36,437 nt of DNA, taken from a virus. Shown here one piece after another: positions 21,231 through 29,937 of the stretch (the stretch's first letter is position 1; each line of letters begins with the position of its first letter). The notes under the pieces were generated by a model. The model had not been told where the DNA came from. It saw only the letters and a list, made by a program, of their open reading frames with translations, and did not search any database. The stretch is from positions 1 to 36,437 of IMG/VR virus record IMGVR_UViG_3300044615_001192; one strand, given 5' to 3'. Both the position numbers and the translations under genes were made by a program.

Positions 21231-21240
21231 AGCTTTCCGG
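21231..21240 (-). promoter_or_regulatory. Start-associated element, minus-strand copy
   Basis: CCGGAAAGCT on the minus strand, 23 nt before the minus-strand ATG 21208. It abuts the plus-strand copy at 21241-21250, so the two point away from each other to divergent genes. Confidence 0.65.
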
Positions 21241-21250
21241 GCGGAAACCT
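21241..21250 (+). promoter_or_regulatory. Start-associated element, copy 11
   Basis: GCGGAAACCT, then ACGGC. The last base is 20 nt before ATG 21270. Confidence 0.65.
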
Positions 21251-21269
21251 ACGGCAGTGAGGCTGGCCC

Positions 21270-21710
21270 ATGGCACTCCCGGCGACCGCTGGCGCCATCT
21301 ACGACCTGCTGGTGTCCGACGCGGAGCTGCTGCGGTTGCTGGGTGTGTATCAGCTGCCGGATGGGCAGTCGCTGCCGGCGATTGCGGCCCTGAAGCGCAA
21401 TGAGCGGCTGCCGGAGGGCACGGCGATCGGTGGGGTTGAGGTGGTGATCACCACGCCTCGGCTGTCGCCGGAGTGGCTGCTCGATGGCGGTTACCGGTCC
21501 CAGCCGACGTTTCGGATCTACGTGAGCGAGTGGCCCGGTGCTGATCGTGACCAGCTCCAGGCGGTGGCCGAGCGGGTGATCGGCTGGCTGCCGGGGGCGA
21601 CGACGACGCAGATCGACGGCGACCCGCCAGGGGAGGGGCTGGGCCTGCTGGATCAGTTCGTGATCCGGTGGGTCAACCCTGAGGCGCACGTCAGCGGGGG
21701 TGCGGGCTGA
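21270..21710 (+). CDS. Probable tail terminator protein (146 aa)
   Basis: The protein has the alpha/beta layout of tail terminators: an N-terminal helix (AGAIYDLLVSDAELLRLLG), strands (GGVEVVITTPRLSP, QPTFRIYVSEW), a helix (RDQLQAVAERVIGWL) and a C-terminal strand (DQFVIRWVNPEAHV). It lies between the major tail protein and the tape measure. It would cap the tail tube at the correct length. No decisive motif; position and fold pattern only. Overlaps the tape measure start (TGATG). Confidence 0.5.
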   Translation: MALPATAGAIYDLLVSDAELLRLLGVYQLPDGQSLPAIAALKRNERLPEGTAIGGVEVVITTPRLSPEWLLDGGYRSQPTFRIYVSEWPGADRDQLQAVAERVIGWLPGATTTQIDGDPPGEGLGLLDQFVIRWVNPEAHVSGGAG

Positions 21711-24700
21711 TGGCGGATCGTGAGTTCAGGGTTGTTGGCACAGCGGACTTCCGGGCAATCCTCGAGGGGTTCAAGCAGGTGCAGGCCGGCGGAGTGCAGG
21801 CCGGCCGACAGGTTGAGGACTCGCTGAAGCGGGCGGGCGAGGCGGCACCCGGGGCTGGCGCCAAGGTCGGACAGCTGGGCGAGGCGCTCGGGAAGATTGG
21901 CGCAGCGGCAGGGGGAGCCGGCGAGCGACTGCGGGGGGCCACCGGGCAGTTCCTGAGGGTGGGGCAGGACGCGGCGCAGGTCAATTCCAAACTGGGTGCC
22001 ATGTCTGCGTCGCTGGGCATGGTCAGCCAGGGGCTGGCCGGGCTTGGCATCGGCGTGTCGGCATCAGCGGCCCTGGCCTACTCGTTCCGGCAGATGACGG
22101 CGGCCGACGATGCGGCGGCGGCGGTGCGGACGCTGGGGATCAACAGTGATGAGCTGTCCGCACGGCTGGCCGATGTGTCCAGGGAGCTGGGCAACAACTA
22201 CAGCCAGATCGAGCTGACGACCGCTGCCTATGACGTGGCGTCGTCTGGCTTTGCAACGGCTGCGCAGGCCAGTGACATCCTCAAGGCTGCAGCGTTCGGC
22301 GCGAAGGGCGGCTTCTCTGATCTGGGGACGGTCGCCAATGCGCTGACCTCCGTGATCAACGCCTACGGGCTGACCAGCGCAGATGCCGCCAAGATCGTGG
22401 ACGGGTTCATCCAGACCCAGAACGACGGCAAGATCGTGCTGGCCGAGTACGGCAGGGAGATCGGCAACGTGGCGGCCATCGCCGCCGCTGGTGGAATCAG
22501 CATCGATGAGCTGAACGCCGCGATCTCAGCAGCAACCGCAAACGGCGTGCCGGTCAACCAGACCTTCACCGGCCTGCGGCAGGCGATCAGCGCGGTGCTC
22601 AAGCCGACCGCAGAGGCGACCGCGCTGGCCAGCAAGCTGGGGATCCAGTTCAACGCTCAGGGGCTGAAAGCGAAGGGCCTCGGCGGGCTGCTGGAGGAGG
22701 TGGCGCAGAAGACCCGGGGCAATGTGCAGCAGAACTCGGTCCTGTTCAGCTCGGTTGAGGCCCTGGCGGCGGTTCAGCCGCTGTTGAATGACGGACTGGC
22801 GAAGTACAACGACTTCCTGGAGAACCAGGCCAGCGCATCAGGCGCCGCTGCCAAGGCATCGGATGAAGTCGGCAGGACCATCAGCGGCAGCCTGACCAGG
22901 ATCAAGAACGCAGCATCGGACACCACCGTTGCGCTGACGAAGCTGTTCTCGCCGGAGCTGGAGGCATCAGCCACGGTGATCGCCAAGGCGTTCGGACTAC
23001 TGGCCAACGCAGCCCAGCGCAACGGCGGGCTGCTCAAAGGCGCGATTGAGTCGGCAATCCCCGGCCTGTCGGGCGCAAGCGTGCTGCTGAAGTTCATCGC
23101 TGATCGCTTCAAGGAAAGCGGCAAGGAGGCGGGGAAGACCGCAACAGAAGCGGGGCGACTCGGCCAGGAGAGCGGCAAGGCGGCTGGCGGACTGACGCAG
23201 GCCGAGGTGGCGTCAAGGGCGCTGGCCGCGCAGATGCAGACCGCCACGGCGGAGGGCGTGCGGCTTCAGGACCAAGCCTCCCGCAGCGCGGTGGCACTCG
23301 ACACCGCAGCGCTTGCCGGCCAGCGGCTTCAGCTGTCGCTGCAGATCGGTGACAGCCTGATCAAGCTGGCCCAGGCCAGCCAGGGGCTGGAACAGAGCCG
23401 CTTCGACATCGCCAAGGCCCGCAACCAGTACGAGCTCCAGGCAGCGCAGCAGCGCGGGGCATCGGAGACCGAGATCGAGGCGATCAAGCGCAACGGGCAG
23501 CTGATCGAGGCCCAGGCGCTGCAGGCCCGTGCGCAGTCCCTGCTGTCAATCCAGGAGCTGGAGCGGCAGTCGCTGTCGCTGACGCAGGAGCGAGCGCGGA
23601 TTGATGCCGATCTGGCGGTGCAGGGCGCCCGGGTGAAGCAACTGGAGGCTGAGGCGGCGGTGCAGGAAGCGATCGGCAAGGGGGATGAGCGAGCGACGGC
23701 GCTGGCCCAGCAGAAGCTGGAGCTCGCGCAGCAGGTGGTGCAGCTGGAGATCCAGCGCCGCGAGACCCTGGCCCAGACCCAGCCGATCGAGCAGCAGATC
23801 GCCGCCGCCGGCGCCGAGACGGCCCGCAATGCCCTGCAGGCGCAGGCGGCGGCCATGGGCCTGCGGCTGGAGGCCAACGGCACGGTCGCGGCCATGCAGG
23901 GGGTGAACCAGAGCTTCCAGGTGCTGGCCACCAGCCAGGGGCTGACGGAGGGCGGTCAGCGGCGGTTGCGTGAGCTGGCTGCCGCGACCGGGCTGGAGGT
24001 GCGCCAGGCGGCTGATGGGACGATCCAGATCGGCCGATCGCTGGGCGCTGCGGGCACGCCAGCGGGGCAGCTGGTCGAGGCCCTCAAGAACGCGGCCGAT
24101 CCAGCGGGAGCGATCAGCGGCAGCTTCGTCAAGCTGGGCGAGAAAGCCCCGGCGGCGGTGCAGGGCAGCCGGGACTTCGCCGGCTACCTGTCGTCCGCTG
24201 CGGGCTACAGCAAGCAGGTGTCAGATCCCAGGATCGCCGGGGAGGTGCGCAATGCAGCCACCCAGGCCGGCAGTCTGGCCGACAAGATGCGCACCAGCGC
24301 CAGCTCCGCCCAGTCCTTCTATCAGTCGCTCCTGCAGGCCTCCGCCCTGCCCGGCTCCCGGTGGACCGGCGGCCCGGTGGAGGCCGGCACGTCGTACCGG
24401 ATCAACGAGCTGGGCCAGGAGTCGCTGCTGGGCCCCGGCGGGCGGCTCAGCCTGATCAATGCACCGGCGAACAGCCTGTGGCGGGCGCCCCGTCCGGGTG
24501 TGGTGCTGCCCGCTGGGGTGACCGCCCAGCTCAAGGAGCAGGGGGTCTTCGGCGGCGGCGCCGGGGCCAGCCTGCGGGGCGCGGGGGCGGCGGTGGCCGG
24601 CGGTGGTGCGGCCGAGGTGCTGGCGCAGCAGGCGGTGGAGATCGGCCGGTTGCGGCAGGCGATCAGCGAGCTGGCCCGGAAAACCTGGAACGTGGGCGTG

Positions 24701-24760
24701 AAGGTGCGATCCGATGGCAGCGCCGTGTCGTTCCTGAACCAGATGGGGAGGATGCGCTGA
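21710..24760 (+). CDS. Tape measure protein (1016 aa)
   Basis: It is the longest gene in the window. The N-terminal 100 residues are an Ala/Gly-rich helix, then a hydrophobic stretch (SLGMVSQGLAGLGIGVSASA). Residues about 120-380 match the TP901-type tape-measure domain (LADVSRELGNNYSQIELTTA, AYGLTSADAAKIVDGFIQTQ, VNQTFTGLRQAISAVLKPTA). Residues about 500-700 are long Gln/Glu/Ala coiled coil. A Gly/Ala-rich segment precedes the C-terminus. It sets tail length and is probably ejected with DNA. By the usual relation, about 1,000 residues suggest a tail near 150 nm (rough inference). Confidence 0.9.
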   Translation: MADREFRVVGTADFRAILEGFKQVQAGGVQAGRQVEDSLKRAGEAAPGAGAKVGQLGEALGKIGAAAGGAGERLRGATGQFLRVGQDAAQVNSKLGAMSASLGMVSQGLAGLGIGVSASAALAYSFRQMTAADDAAAAVRTLGINSDELSARLADVSRELGNNYSQIELTTAAYDVASSGFATAAQASDILKAAAFGAKGGFSDLGTVANALTSVINAYGLTSADAAKIVDGFIQTQNDGKIVLAEYGREIGNVAAIAAAGGISIDELNAAISAATANGVPVNQTFTGLRQAISAVLKPTAEATALASKLGIQFNAQGLKAKGLGGLLEEVAQKTRGNVQQNSVLFSSVEALAAVQPLLNDGLAKYNDFLENQASASGAAAKASDEVGRTISGSLTRIKNAASDTTVALTKLFSPELEASATVIAKAFGLLANAAQRNGGLLKGAIESAIPGLSGASVLLKFIADRFKESGKEAGKTATEAGRLGQESGKAAGGLTQAEVASRALAAQMQTATAEGVRLQDQASRSAVALDTAALAGQRLQLSLQIGDSLIKLAQASQGLEQSRFDIAKARNQYELQAAQQRGASETEIEAIKRNGQLIEAQALQARAQSLLSIQELERQSLSLTQERARIDADLAVQGARVKQLEAEAAVQEAIGKGDERATALAQQKLELAQQVVQLEIQRRETLAQTQPIEQQIAAAGAETARNALQAQAAAMGLRLEANGTVAAMQGVNQSFQVLATSQGLTEGGQRRLRELAAATGLEVRQAADGTIQIGRSLGAAGTPAGQLVEALKNAADPAGAISGSFVKLGEKAPAAVQGSRDFAGYLSSAAGYSKQVSDPRIAGEVRNAATQAGSLADKMRTSASSAQSFYQSLLQASALPGSRWTGGPVEAGTSYRINELGQESLLGPGGRLSLINAPANSLWRAPRPGVVLPAGVTAQLKEQGVFGGGAGASLRGAGAAVAGGGAAEVLAQQAVEIGRLRQAISELARKTWNVGVKVRSDGSAVSFLNQMGRMR

Positions 24761-25509
24761 TGGCGGTCACCGTTGGGGCGCTGACCCTGAAGCACCTGCA
24801 GGCGCAGCCGTTCGGCTGGAGTGCCAGCGATGAAACCCAGGGCCGCAGCGTCCGGCTGTGGTCCGTGCAGGGCCTGGCCAGCCCGGCGCAGTGGTTGTCG
24901 CTACTGAGCATCTACGAGGCCTGGCGGGCGGTCAGGATCACGGAGGCGCCGACGATCGCCAGCCGGGTGGTGGGCACCACGGTGGCGTTCACGGGCAGCG
25001 CCTACGGCAAGACCTGGAGCAATGTCGGCTGCTGGTTCGCCCAGGCGCCGGAGGGATCAGCGGCCGGGGCCTATGTGTCCGTCAGCTTTCAGCTGGTGGA
25101 TGCGGCGCAGTCGCTGGCGGTGCTGCTGGCGGACGAGGAGGCCGGCCGGCTGGCGGGCGATGCGTTCACCCCGGTCTATGGCACCTGGTCGCTGGGCAAT
25201 GCGAACCTGACCCTGCTGGACCAGCCAGAGGGCTTCGATGACGGGCCCACGATGAGCCTGACGGCCACCGGCACGGGTTACATCAGCGGCCCCCTGGCGG
25301 CCACGGAGGTGCGCAACCTGCGGGGCTGGACGACCAGTGCAGGGTGGACGGCGGTGAAGAACTGGTACCGGACGACCATCAGCAGCAAGCCGGCATCAGG
25401 GGTGTGGTTCCCGGTGACCGGGCCCAGCCTCGAGCGGGACCAGATCGTGAGCAATGGCGCGGTGGTGGAACGCTACATCGTGTCGATCACCCTGAAGCAG
25501 ACGCCATGA
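24760..25509 (+). CDS. Distal tail protein candidate (249 aa)
   Basis: It starts MAVTVGALTLKHLQAQPFGW directly at the tape measure stop (TGATG). It is beta-rich, with a long Trp- and Ser-rich C-terminal half (GTWSLGNANLTLLD, ERYIVSITLKQ). The gene after the tape measure in long-tailed phages usually encodes the distal tail protein that starts the tip. No specific Dit motif was recognised. Confidence 0.5.
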   Translation: MAVTVGALTLKHLQAQPFGWSASDETQGRSVRLWSVQGLASPAQWLSLLSIYEAWRAVRITEAPTIASRVVGTTVAFTGSAYGKTWSNVGCWFAQAPEGSAAGAYVSVSFQLVDAAQSLAVLLADEEAGRLAGDAFTPVYGTWSLGNANLTLLDQPEGFDDGPTMSLTATGTGYISGPLAATEVRNLRGWTTSAGWTAVKNWYRTTISSKPASGVWFPVTGPSLERDQIVSNGAVVERYIVSITLKQTP

Positions 25510-26261
25510 CCGTTGACATCAGGGCGCGGGTGTTCTGCAGCCTGGGGCCGGTGATCAGCGGTGAGCTGAGCGACAGCTTCGTGCAGGAGGACGGGGTGGT
25601 GCGGACCCGTGGCCAGGTGGTGCTGAATGGGATCTACCAGCCGAAGCGCGGCAGCCTGGTCAAGCTGGGCTACCTGCGCAACGGCAAGGCCACCCGGTTT
25701 CCGCGCACGGTGCGGGCCCTGTCGTTCTCGGCTGACCCCCTCGACGGGGTGACCACGGTGCAGCTGGGGTGCAAGCTGACGATGGGCGAATCGGTGCGGC
25801 TGGCGGATCAGCTGCAGACCCTTTCGGTGGCGCCGCAGTGGTGGCTGGACCTACCGGAGACCATGAAGGGACAGATGGTGATCCCAGCCCGTGCGCAGGA
25901 CGTGGTGGCCTACTGCATGACGAAGCTGGGCGTCAGCATCGCCGGGAGCGGTTACACCCTGGCGCATCGGTACGTGCGGGCCCGGTACGACCTGACGCGG
26001 GGCTACCTGGCGGTGGCGGCGGAGATGATCCGCAGCGAGAGCTGCTTCGCGTTCCTGAACCCTGCTGAGCAGCTGGTGATCAGGAAGGTGCGCAGCACGG
26101 GCGGCAAGCGGGGGCCGGTACTGCGGCGCAACCGGCTGATCGACATGGAGCCGATCGTGACCAGCCCGCAGGAGATACAGGGCATGAAGGTGATGTATCA
26201 GGCGCTGACGGCACCGAAGAACTGGCAAGCTAGGTCGATCGCTGTATCGCAGGGCGGGTAG
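25506..26261 (+). CDS. Tail tip/hub protein, N-terminal part candidate (251 aa)
   Basis: The protein begins MTVDIRARVFCSLGPVISGE. It has beta-rich segments, a RARYDLTRGYLAVAAEMIRS helix, and ends MYQALTAPKNWQARSIAVSQ. It overlaps the upstream stop (ATGA). The next gene starts five bases after its stop, in another frame and in AT-richer DNA. The pair may therefore be the two halves of one larger hub protein, or naturally separate subunits. Role inferred from position between distal tail and fibre genes. Confidence 0.5.
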   Translation: MTVDIRARVFCSLGPVISGELSDSFVQEDGVVRTRGQVVLNGIYQPKRGSLVKLGYLRNGKATRFPRTVRALSFSADPLDGVTTVQLGCKLTMGESVRLADQLQTLSVAPQWWLDLPETMKGQMVIPARAQDVVAYCMTKLGVSIAGSGYTLAHRYVRARYDLTRGYLAVAAEMIRSESCFAFLNPAEQLVIRKVRSTGGKRGPVLRRNRLIDMEPIVTSPQEIQGMKVMYQALTAPKNWQARSIAVSQGG

Positions 26262-26266
26262 AAGGC

Positions 26267-27637
26267 ATGGCGCTGCGGGATCGCACGGTTGAGAAAGTTG
26301 TTGCCCTGACCAAGCACGCTGTGCAGTATCAGGCCACGGTGAACGGCGCCAAGGTTACACGTGTCGCTGAAGTCAGCCACGTTGGCGAATCGGAATCAAT
26401 CACCGAATACGTGACGATGGTGTTCATCGAGTTTCCGGGCGTTGGCTTTGCCAAGGCAGAGGACTGGGACAACTACAGGGTCAAGCAGACCACCTTCGGC
26501 GAGGCCGGCAACATCACCAAGACCGAGTACCTGCTGGGCGTATTCTCGGGTCCACCGGGCGGGCAGCAGTTCGTGCAGGGCACCTGGCGGACGCAGGACG
26601 TGGCCGCGAAGCGAACGACCAAGAGCACGAAGTGCATCGGTGAGGCCAACCCCAGCCGGTGGCGCAGCAAGCTGGAGGTGCCGGAGCAGGCGCGGGCCGG
26701 TGATTCGCTGACCTACATCAGCACCACGGAGTATTTCTACGACATCGACCCGCTGACGGGCCCCTACGTGTCGCGGGAGGTCACGGAGGAGCGCGAGCCC
26801 CGGATCTCGTTTGCCGGGAAGCTGGGCATCAAGTCCTACAAGGGGATCTCACTGGGCTACGACGACCTGCTGGTGAGCCGGGTCGTGGTGACAACGGTGC
26901 CGGACAGCTCCAGGGACATCAGCCAGGTCACCACCGAGCGCTACGCGGCGATCGGCGCCACCCAGGAGGGCGCGGCGGCCGGTGCGCTTGTGATGGAGGC
27001 CATCAGCAAGCTGCCGGATGCAGACCGGGTAACCGAAACCATGGCGCTCGTTGACCTGCAGTCCCGATTGGTGTTCGACGGCATCGAGGTCCGCACCAGC
27101 GTCGGCCGTGGCCGTGCTGAAACGGCGCCGGACCCCGAGCGGCAGCAGCAGGAGGAGTACAACGACGTCAACAACCAGCTGGACGACGAATACGACGGCA
27201 GCGGCGAGGAGGCCGACACCGGCGGGCTGGACTACGGGATCACCAACGAGTACACGTTCGACGCCTCGGTGAATGACGAAACGGTGGGCACCGCCTCGTT
27301 CGGTGCGTCGACCATGCTGGCCCCTGCGGACTGGCTGGAGGGCAGCATCAGCGGCAACGAGCTGATCCGGGTGCTGAACCGTGGCAATGCCACTGCGGCG
27401 GTGCGGGAGTATGCGCAGACCCAGTACGAGCTGGAGATCGGCACCCTCTACGGCAAGAGCCTGCAGATGGAGGTCGAGAACCTCCCGACCGAACCGCTGA
27501 GCACGCTCTACATCGAGGCGGCGGGCGTGACCGGTGCGTTCCGGGTCAACGGCAGCACCTGGGCGTTCACCGACCAGGGCATCGTGGCCGGGTGCGATGC
27601 GGTGCTCAACGGCGGGATCGGGAGGCCGCCGGAATGA
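26267..27637 (+). CDS. Tail tip/hub protein (456 aa)
   Basis: The protein is long and beta-rich: TEYVTMVFIEFPGVGFAKAED, LTYISTTEYFYDIDPLTG, and repeated ISQVTTERYAAIG-type strands. An acidic linker follows (QQQEEYNDVNNQLDDEYDG, about 285-303), then a C-terminal beta domain ending INGSTWAF-type strands. The first 250 bases are AT-richer than flanking genes. It probably forms part of the tail tip that contacts the host. It overlaps the next start (ATGA). Exact role unproven. Confidence 0.5.
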   Translation: MALRDRTVEKVVALTKHAVQYQATVNGAKVTRVAEVSHVGESESITEYVTMVFIEFPGVGFAKAEDWDNYRVKQTTFGEAGNITKTEYLLGVFSGPPGGQQFVQGTWRTQDVAAKRTTKSTKCIGEANPSRWRSKLEVPEQARAGDSLTYISTTEYFYDIDPLTGPYVSREVTEEREPRISFAGKLGIKSYKGISLGYDDLLVSRVVVTTVPDSSRDISQVTTERYAAIGATQEGAAAGALVMEAISKLPDADRVTETMALVDLQSRLVFDGIEVRTSVGRGRAETAPDPERQQQEEYNDVNNQLDDEYDGSGEEADTGGLDYGITNEYTFDASVNDETVGTASFGASTMLAPADWLEGSISGNELIRVLNRGNATAAVREYAQTQYELEIGTLYGKSLQMEVENLPTEPLSTLYIEAAGVTGAFRVNGSTWAFTDQGIVAGCDAVLNGGIGRPPE

Positions 27638-28407
27638 CCGCCGCGTGGTTCAAGCTGCCGGTTCCGATCGAGAACCTGCCGGTGCTGCCGGCCCCCGCGG
27701 CACCAGCGGACCCGGCCCCCGCGAACAGCATCGCCGCACCGGTGGGCTTTGACCCGGCCAGTCCGGGCAACATCTGGGACAGCCTGCCGACCAACGGGAG
27801 CGACACGTACCCGCTGGAGCTGACGCCATCGCGGGTGGTGCTGCCGTATCAGGAGCGGATGGCAGCGGCGCTGGTGACCCGGCATCGGGTGATGCTGCTG
27901 GTGCGGGACTACCGGCTGGCGCTGCCGGTGATCAGCGCCACGGTGGTCAGCCGGCACGTGATGGTGGCCACCCAGGCGAAGGGCTGGCGGATCGGGGGGC
28001 AGCCGCTGGGGCTGGAGGTGACGGGCCAGGCGGGTGCGATTCAGCGCAGCTACTCGATCGTGAGCGCAGCGGGAGACGTGGACCTGGGCGGCATTGCGGC
28101 GGGCCTGCTGCGATCGGCAAGGGTGCAGGGCCAGCCGGGCGGGGTGGCGCTCCAGGGCGCTGCAGGGCGGCTGCTGGGCCCTGGCGATCGCGTGCTCTAC
28201 GGCCAGGCGGCCCAGCTGTCGGTCACCGGCCAGCAGGGGTCCCCGTCGAGGGGCTGGGCGATCGTGGGGCAGGCGGGCAGCGTGGAGCTGGAGGGCCGAA
28301 CTTACGGCATGGTCTACTTCGGTGACCTGGGCGAGTTCTTCCAGGACTGGGCGTTTCAGAACTACGACTACTTCGCGGAAATCATGCCGGAGGGCTGGGC
28401 AAACTAG
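27634..28407 (+). CDS. Repeat-containing tail structural protein (257 aa)
   Basis: The N-terminus is Pro/Ala-rich (PVLPAPAAPADPAPANS). From about residue 125 there are irregular repeats of a short beta unit built on G-x-x-GxVxLxGxxA (for example QAGAIQRSYSIVSAAGDVDL, QPGGVALQGAAGRLL, QAGSVELEGRTYG). This is a common layout in fibre or tip proteins. The C-terminus is aromatic (FFQDWAFQNYDYFAE). It lies in the tip/fibre block; host-binding role inferred. Confidence 0.5.
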   Translation: MTAAWFKLPVPIENLPVLPAPAAPADPAPANSIAAPVGFDPASPGNIWDSLPTNGSDTYPLELTPSRVVLPYQERMAAALVTRHRVMLLVRDYRLALPVISATVVSRHVMVATQAKGWRIGGQPLGLEVTGQAGAIQRSYSIVSAAGDVDLGGIAAGLLRSARVQGQPGGVALQGAAGRLLGPGDRVLYGQAAQLSVTGQQGSPSRGWAIVGQAGSVELEGRTYGMVYFGDLGEFFQDWAFQNYDYFAEIMPEGWAN

Positions 28408-28425
28408 GGGGCATCGCACGGCGGC

Positions 28426-28782
28426 ATGGCTGCTCCAAACCTCAGGGCACCGGGCTCAGTCATCGGCAAGACCGAGGGCTATGCGGTCGGCACCACCCTG
28501 GCGGCCACGCTGTCGAACGGTGCTGCCAGCGGCAAGGCGCTGAAGCTGACCACGATCCGGGCCTGCAACGTGGACACGGACAGCCGCACGCTGACCGTGA
28601 GTCGATACGTGGGCAGCACGCATCGCTACCTGGTGAAGGGGGTGAGCGTGCCGGCGGGGCAGGCGCTGATCGTGACGACCCGCGAGGACTACCTCTACCT
28701 GGAGGAGGGTCATGCGGTGTATGCGCAGACGTCTGCCGCCAATGCTTTCGACCTGACCATCGCCTACGAGGAGATCAGCTGA
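28426..28782 (+). CDS. Small beta-rich virion protein candidate (118 aa)
   Basis: The product contains regular strands (RTLTVSRYVG, HRYLVKGVSVPAGQALIVTT, EDYLYLEEGHAVYAQTS). It resembles phage proteins in fibre regions that carry a trimeric beta domain of about 100 residues. A weak element-like GGGCAAACT lies 21 nt upstream but overlaps the previous gene's end and differs at several positions. Function unknown. Confidence 0.5.
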   Translation: MAAPNLRAPGSVIGKTEGYAVGTTLAATLSNGAASGKALKLTTIRACNVDTDSRTLTVSRYVGSTHRYLVKGVSVPAGQALIVTTREDYLYLEEGHAVYAQTSAANAFDLTIAYEEIS

Positions 28783-28783
28783 C

Positions 28784-29671
28784 ATGGCCGTTGTCACTTC
28801 CGCGTTCACGACTGCTGCAAACCAGGTGTGGGCCAGTCCCACGTGGTCAGTGGACGACCCCAGCTACAAGCTGAACACGCAGCTGACTGCATGGATCACG
28901 GCGATCAATGATCCGGCGGTGATCGAGATGGTGGCGAATCCTGGCAATGCCACGGCTCGCGGATCAAGCGATGCGGTGCGCTGGCTGCTCAGGGCGCGGG
29001 CGGCTGGTGACACCGGCAGTGATTATGGTTTTAATTTTGCGACTAGAAACTCTGGCTCTGGTGGTGATGGATTTACGGGTGGCTGTTACTACGGGAGAAC
29101 AGCTGGATCGGCCGCCAATGGCTACGGATCCCTTAACTTAATCAACTCCAGCACCATGGATGGCAGCCTGTCACCTGGCAGGTCGCATTTTACGGCCTAC
29201 GAAGCGACAGGCGCTCTGCCTTGGTTTGTCTACTCAACCACGCAGTCGGCAAGCTCGGGCACGATGATGATGCTTGCCCGCCTGTCAACCGATGCAATGA
29301 AGGCCGGCAGCTACTATCCCGCCTCTGGGCTTGGTAAATGGCTGCTTTATCAGAGCAGCGCAAACTTTGGCAGTGATGCGTACCTATACACGCCGCAGTC
29401 ACGCAACACCGCACCCTTTATAGGGTTCTCCAACGGTGGATCCACTGCGCGCAGAATTATCACTCCAAATGAAAATTTCGGTGCTAACTATTTCTTTGAG
29501 TTGAGCGGCATCTATGGAGACTCCCACTACCTCGGCCGTGCAAACTCTGACATCCTGGTCAGCAGTTACAATACCGGCAGCTGGGGTGACACGGTGACTA
29601 TTTCTGGAGCTACCTATACCTGCCAGCGAGTGAGCAGCTCTGCTCCTGCAATCTGGGTCAAGACAAGCTGA
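28784..29671 (+). CDS. Probable tail fibre or receptor-binding protein (295 aa)
   Basis: The first 80 residues (VTSAFTTAANQVWASPTWS..., ALTAWITAIND-type helix) are encoded by GC-rich DNA. From about base 29025 the DNA becomes much AT-richer and the protein turns into Ser/Asn/Gly/Tyr-rich beta sequence (GRTAGSAANGYGSLNLINSS, LYQSSANFGSDAYLYTPQS). Conserved N-terminus with a foreign, Ser/Tyr-rich distal part is typical of fibre specificity domains exchanged between phages. Receptor unknown. Confidence 0.55.
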   Translation: MAVVTSAFTTAANQVWASPTWSVDDPSYKLNTQLTAWITAINDPAVIEMVANPGNATARGSSDAVRWLLRARAAGDTGSDYGFNFATRNSGSGGDGFTGGCYYGRTAGSAANGYGSLNLINSSTMDGSLSPGRSHFTAYEATGALPWFVYSTTQSASSGTMMMLARLSTDAMKAGSYYPASGLGKWLLYQSSANFGSDAYLYTPQSRNTAPFIGFSNGGSTARRIITPNENFGANYFFELSGIYGDSHYLGRANSDILVSSYNTGSWGDTVTISGATYTCQRVSSSAPAIWVKTS

Positions 29672-29904
29672 TGGCTGAAGTCACCTCCCTAGGACTCGCC
29701 GGCCACACCGAAGCCGCCATGGCTCTGTCCGAGCTGTCAGCGTTTCCGTCCCTGCTCGCCGGCCACACCGAGGCTGCCATGGCCCTGGCACCGGACGGGT
29801 CGGCCTTCGGGGCAATCTGGCAGAACCCAGCCTTCCGCGCGGCGCCCAGCTATCCCCAGTACCCAAGCTGGCGCCGGCCGGATCGAGTGATCGGCCCGGT
29901 CTAG
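29671..29904 (+). CDS. Small protein with an 11-residue tandem repeat (77 aa)
   Basis: LAGHTEAAMAL occurs twice (residues about 9-19 and 29-39), encoded by near-identical DNA at about 29695 and 29755. The C-terminus is Trp/Pro/Arg-rich (YPQYPSWRRPDRVIGPV). It starts at the previous stop (TGATG). Function unknown; likely a virion or fibre accessory protein by position. Confidence 0.5.
   Translation: MAEVTSLGLAGHTEAAMALSELSAFPSLLAGHTEAAMALAPDGSAFGAIWQNPAFRAAPSYPQYPSWRRPDRVIGPV
29695..29787 (+). repeat. Direct repeat inside a small gene
   Basis: Two copies of about 33 bases (CTCGCCGGCCACACCGA..., 29695 and 29755), 60 bases apart and differing at a few third codon positions. They encode the repeated LAGHTEAAMAL segment. 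Confidence 0.75.
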
Positions 29905-29905
29905 G

Positions 29906-29915
29906 CCGGAAACCT
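29906..29915 (+). promoter_or_regulatory. Start-associated element, copy 12
   Basis: CCGGAAACCT, then ACGGC. The last base is 23 nt before ATG 29938. A small hairpin (GGCACC...GGTGCC) lies between element and start. Confidence 0.6.
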
Positions 29916-29937
29916 ACGGCACCCCTGACGGTGCCCG

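Noticed and set aside
24675-24687. CCGGAAAACCTGG inside the tape measure gene
   Set aside because: It has an extra A, lies in coding sequence, and no start codon with a plausible gene follows at 20-26 nt.
28396-28405. GGGCAAACT-type sequence 21 nt before ATG 28426
   Set aside because: The spacing is right, but several core positions differ and it encodes the end of the preceding gene. I did not count it.
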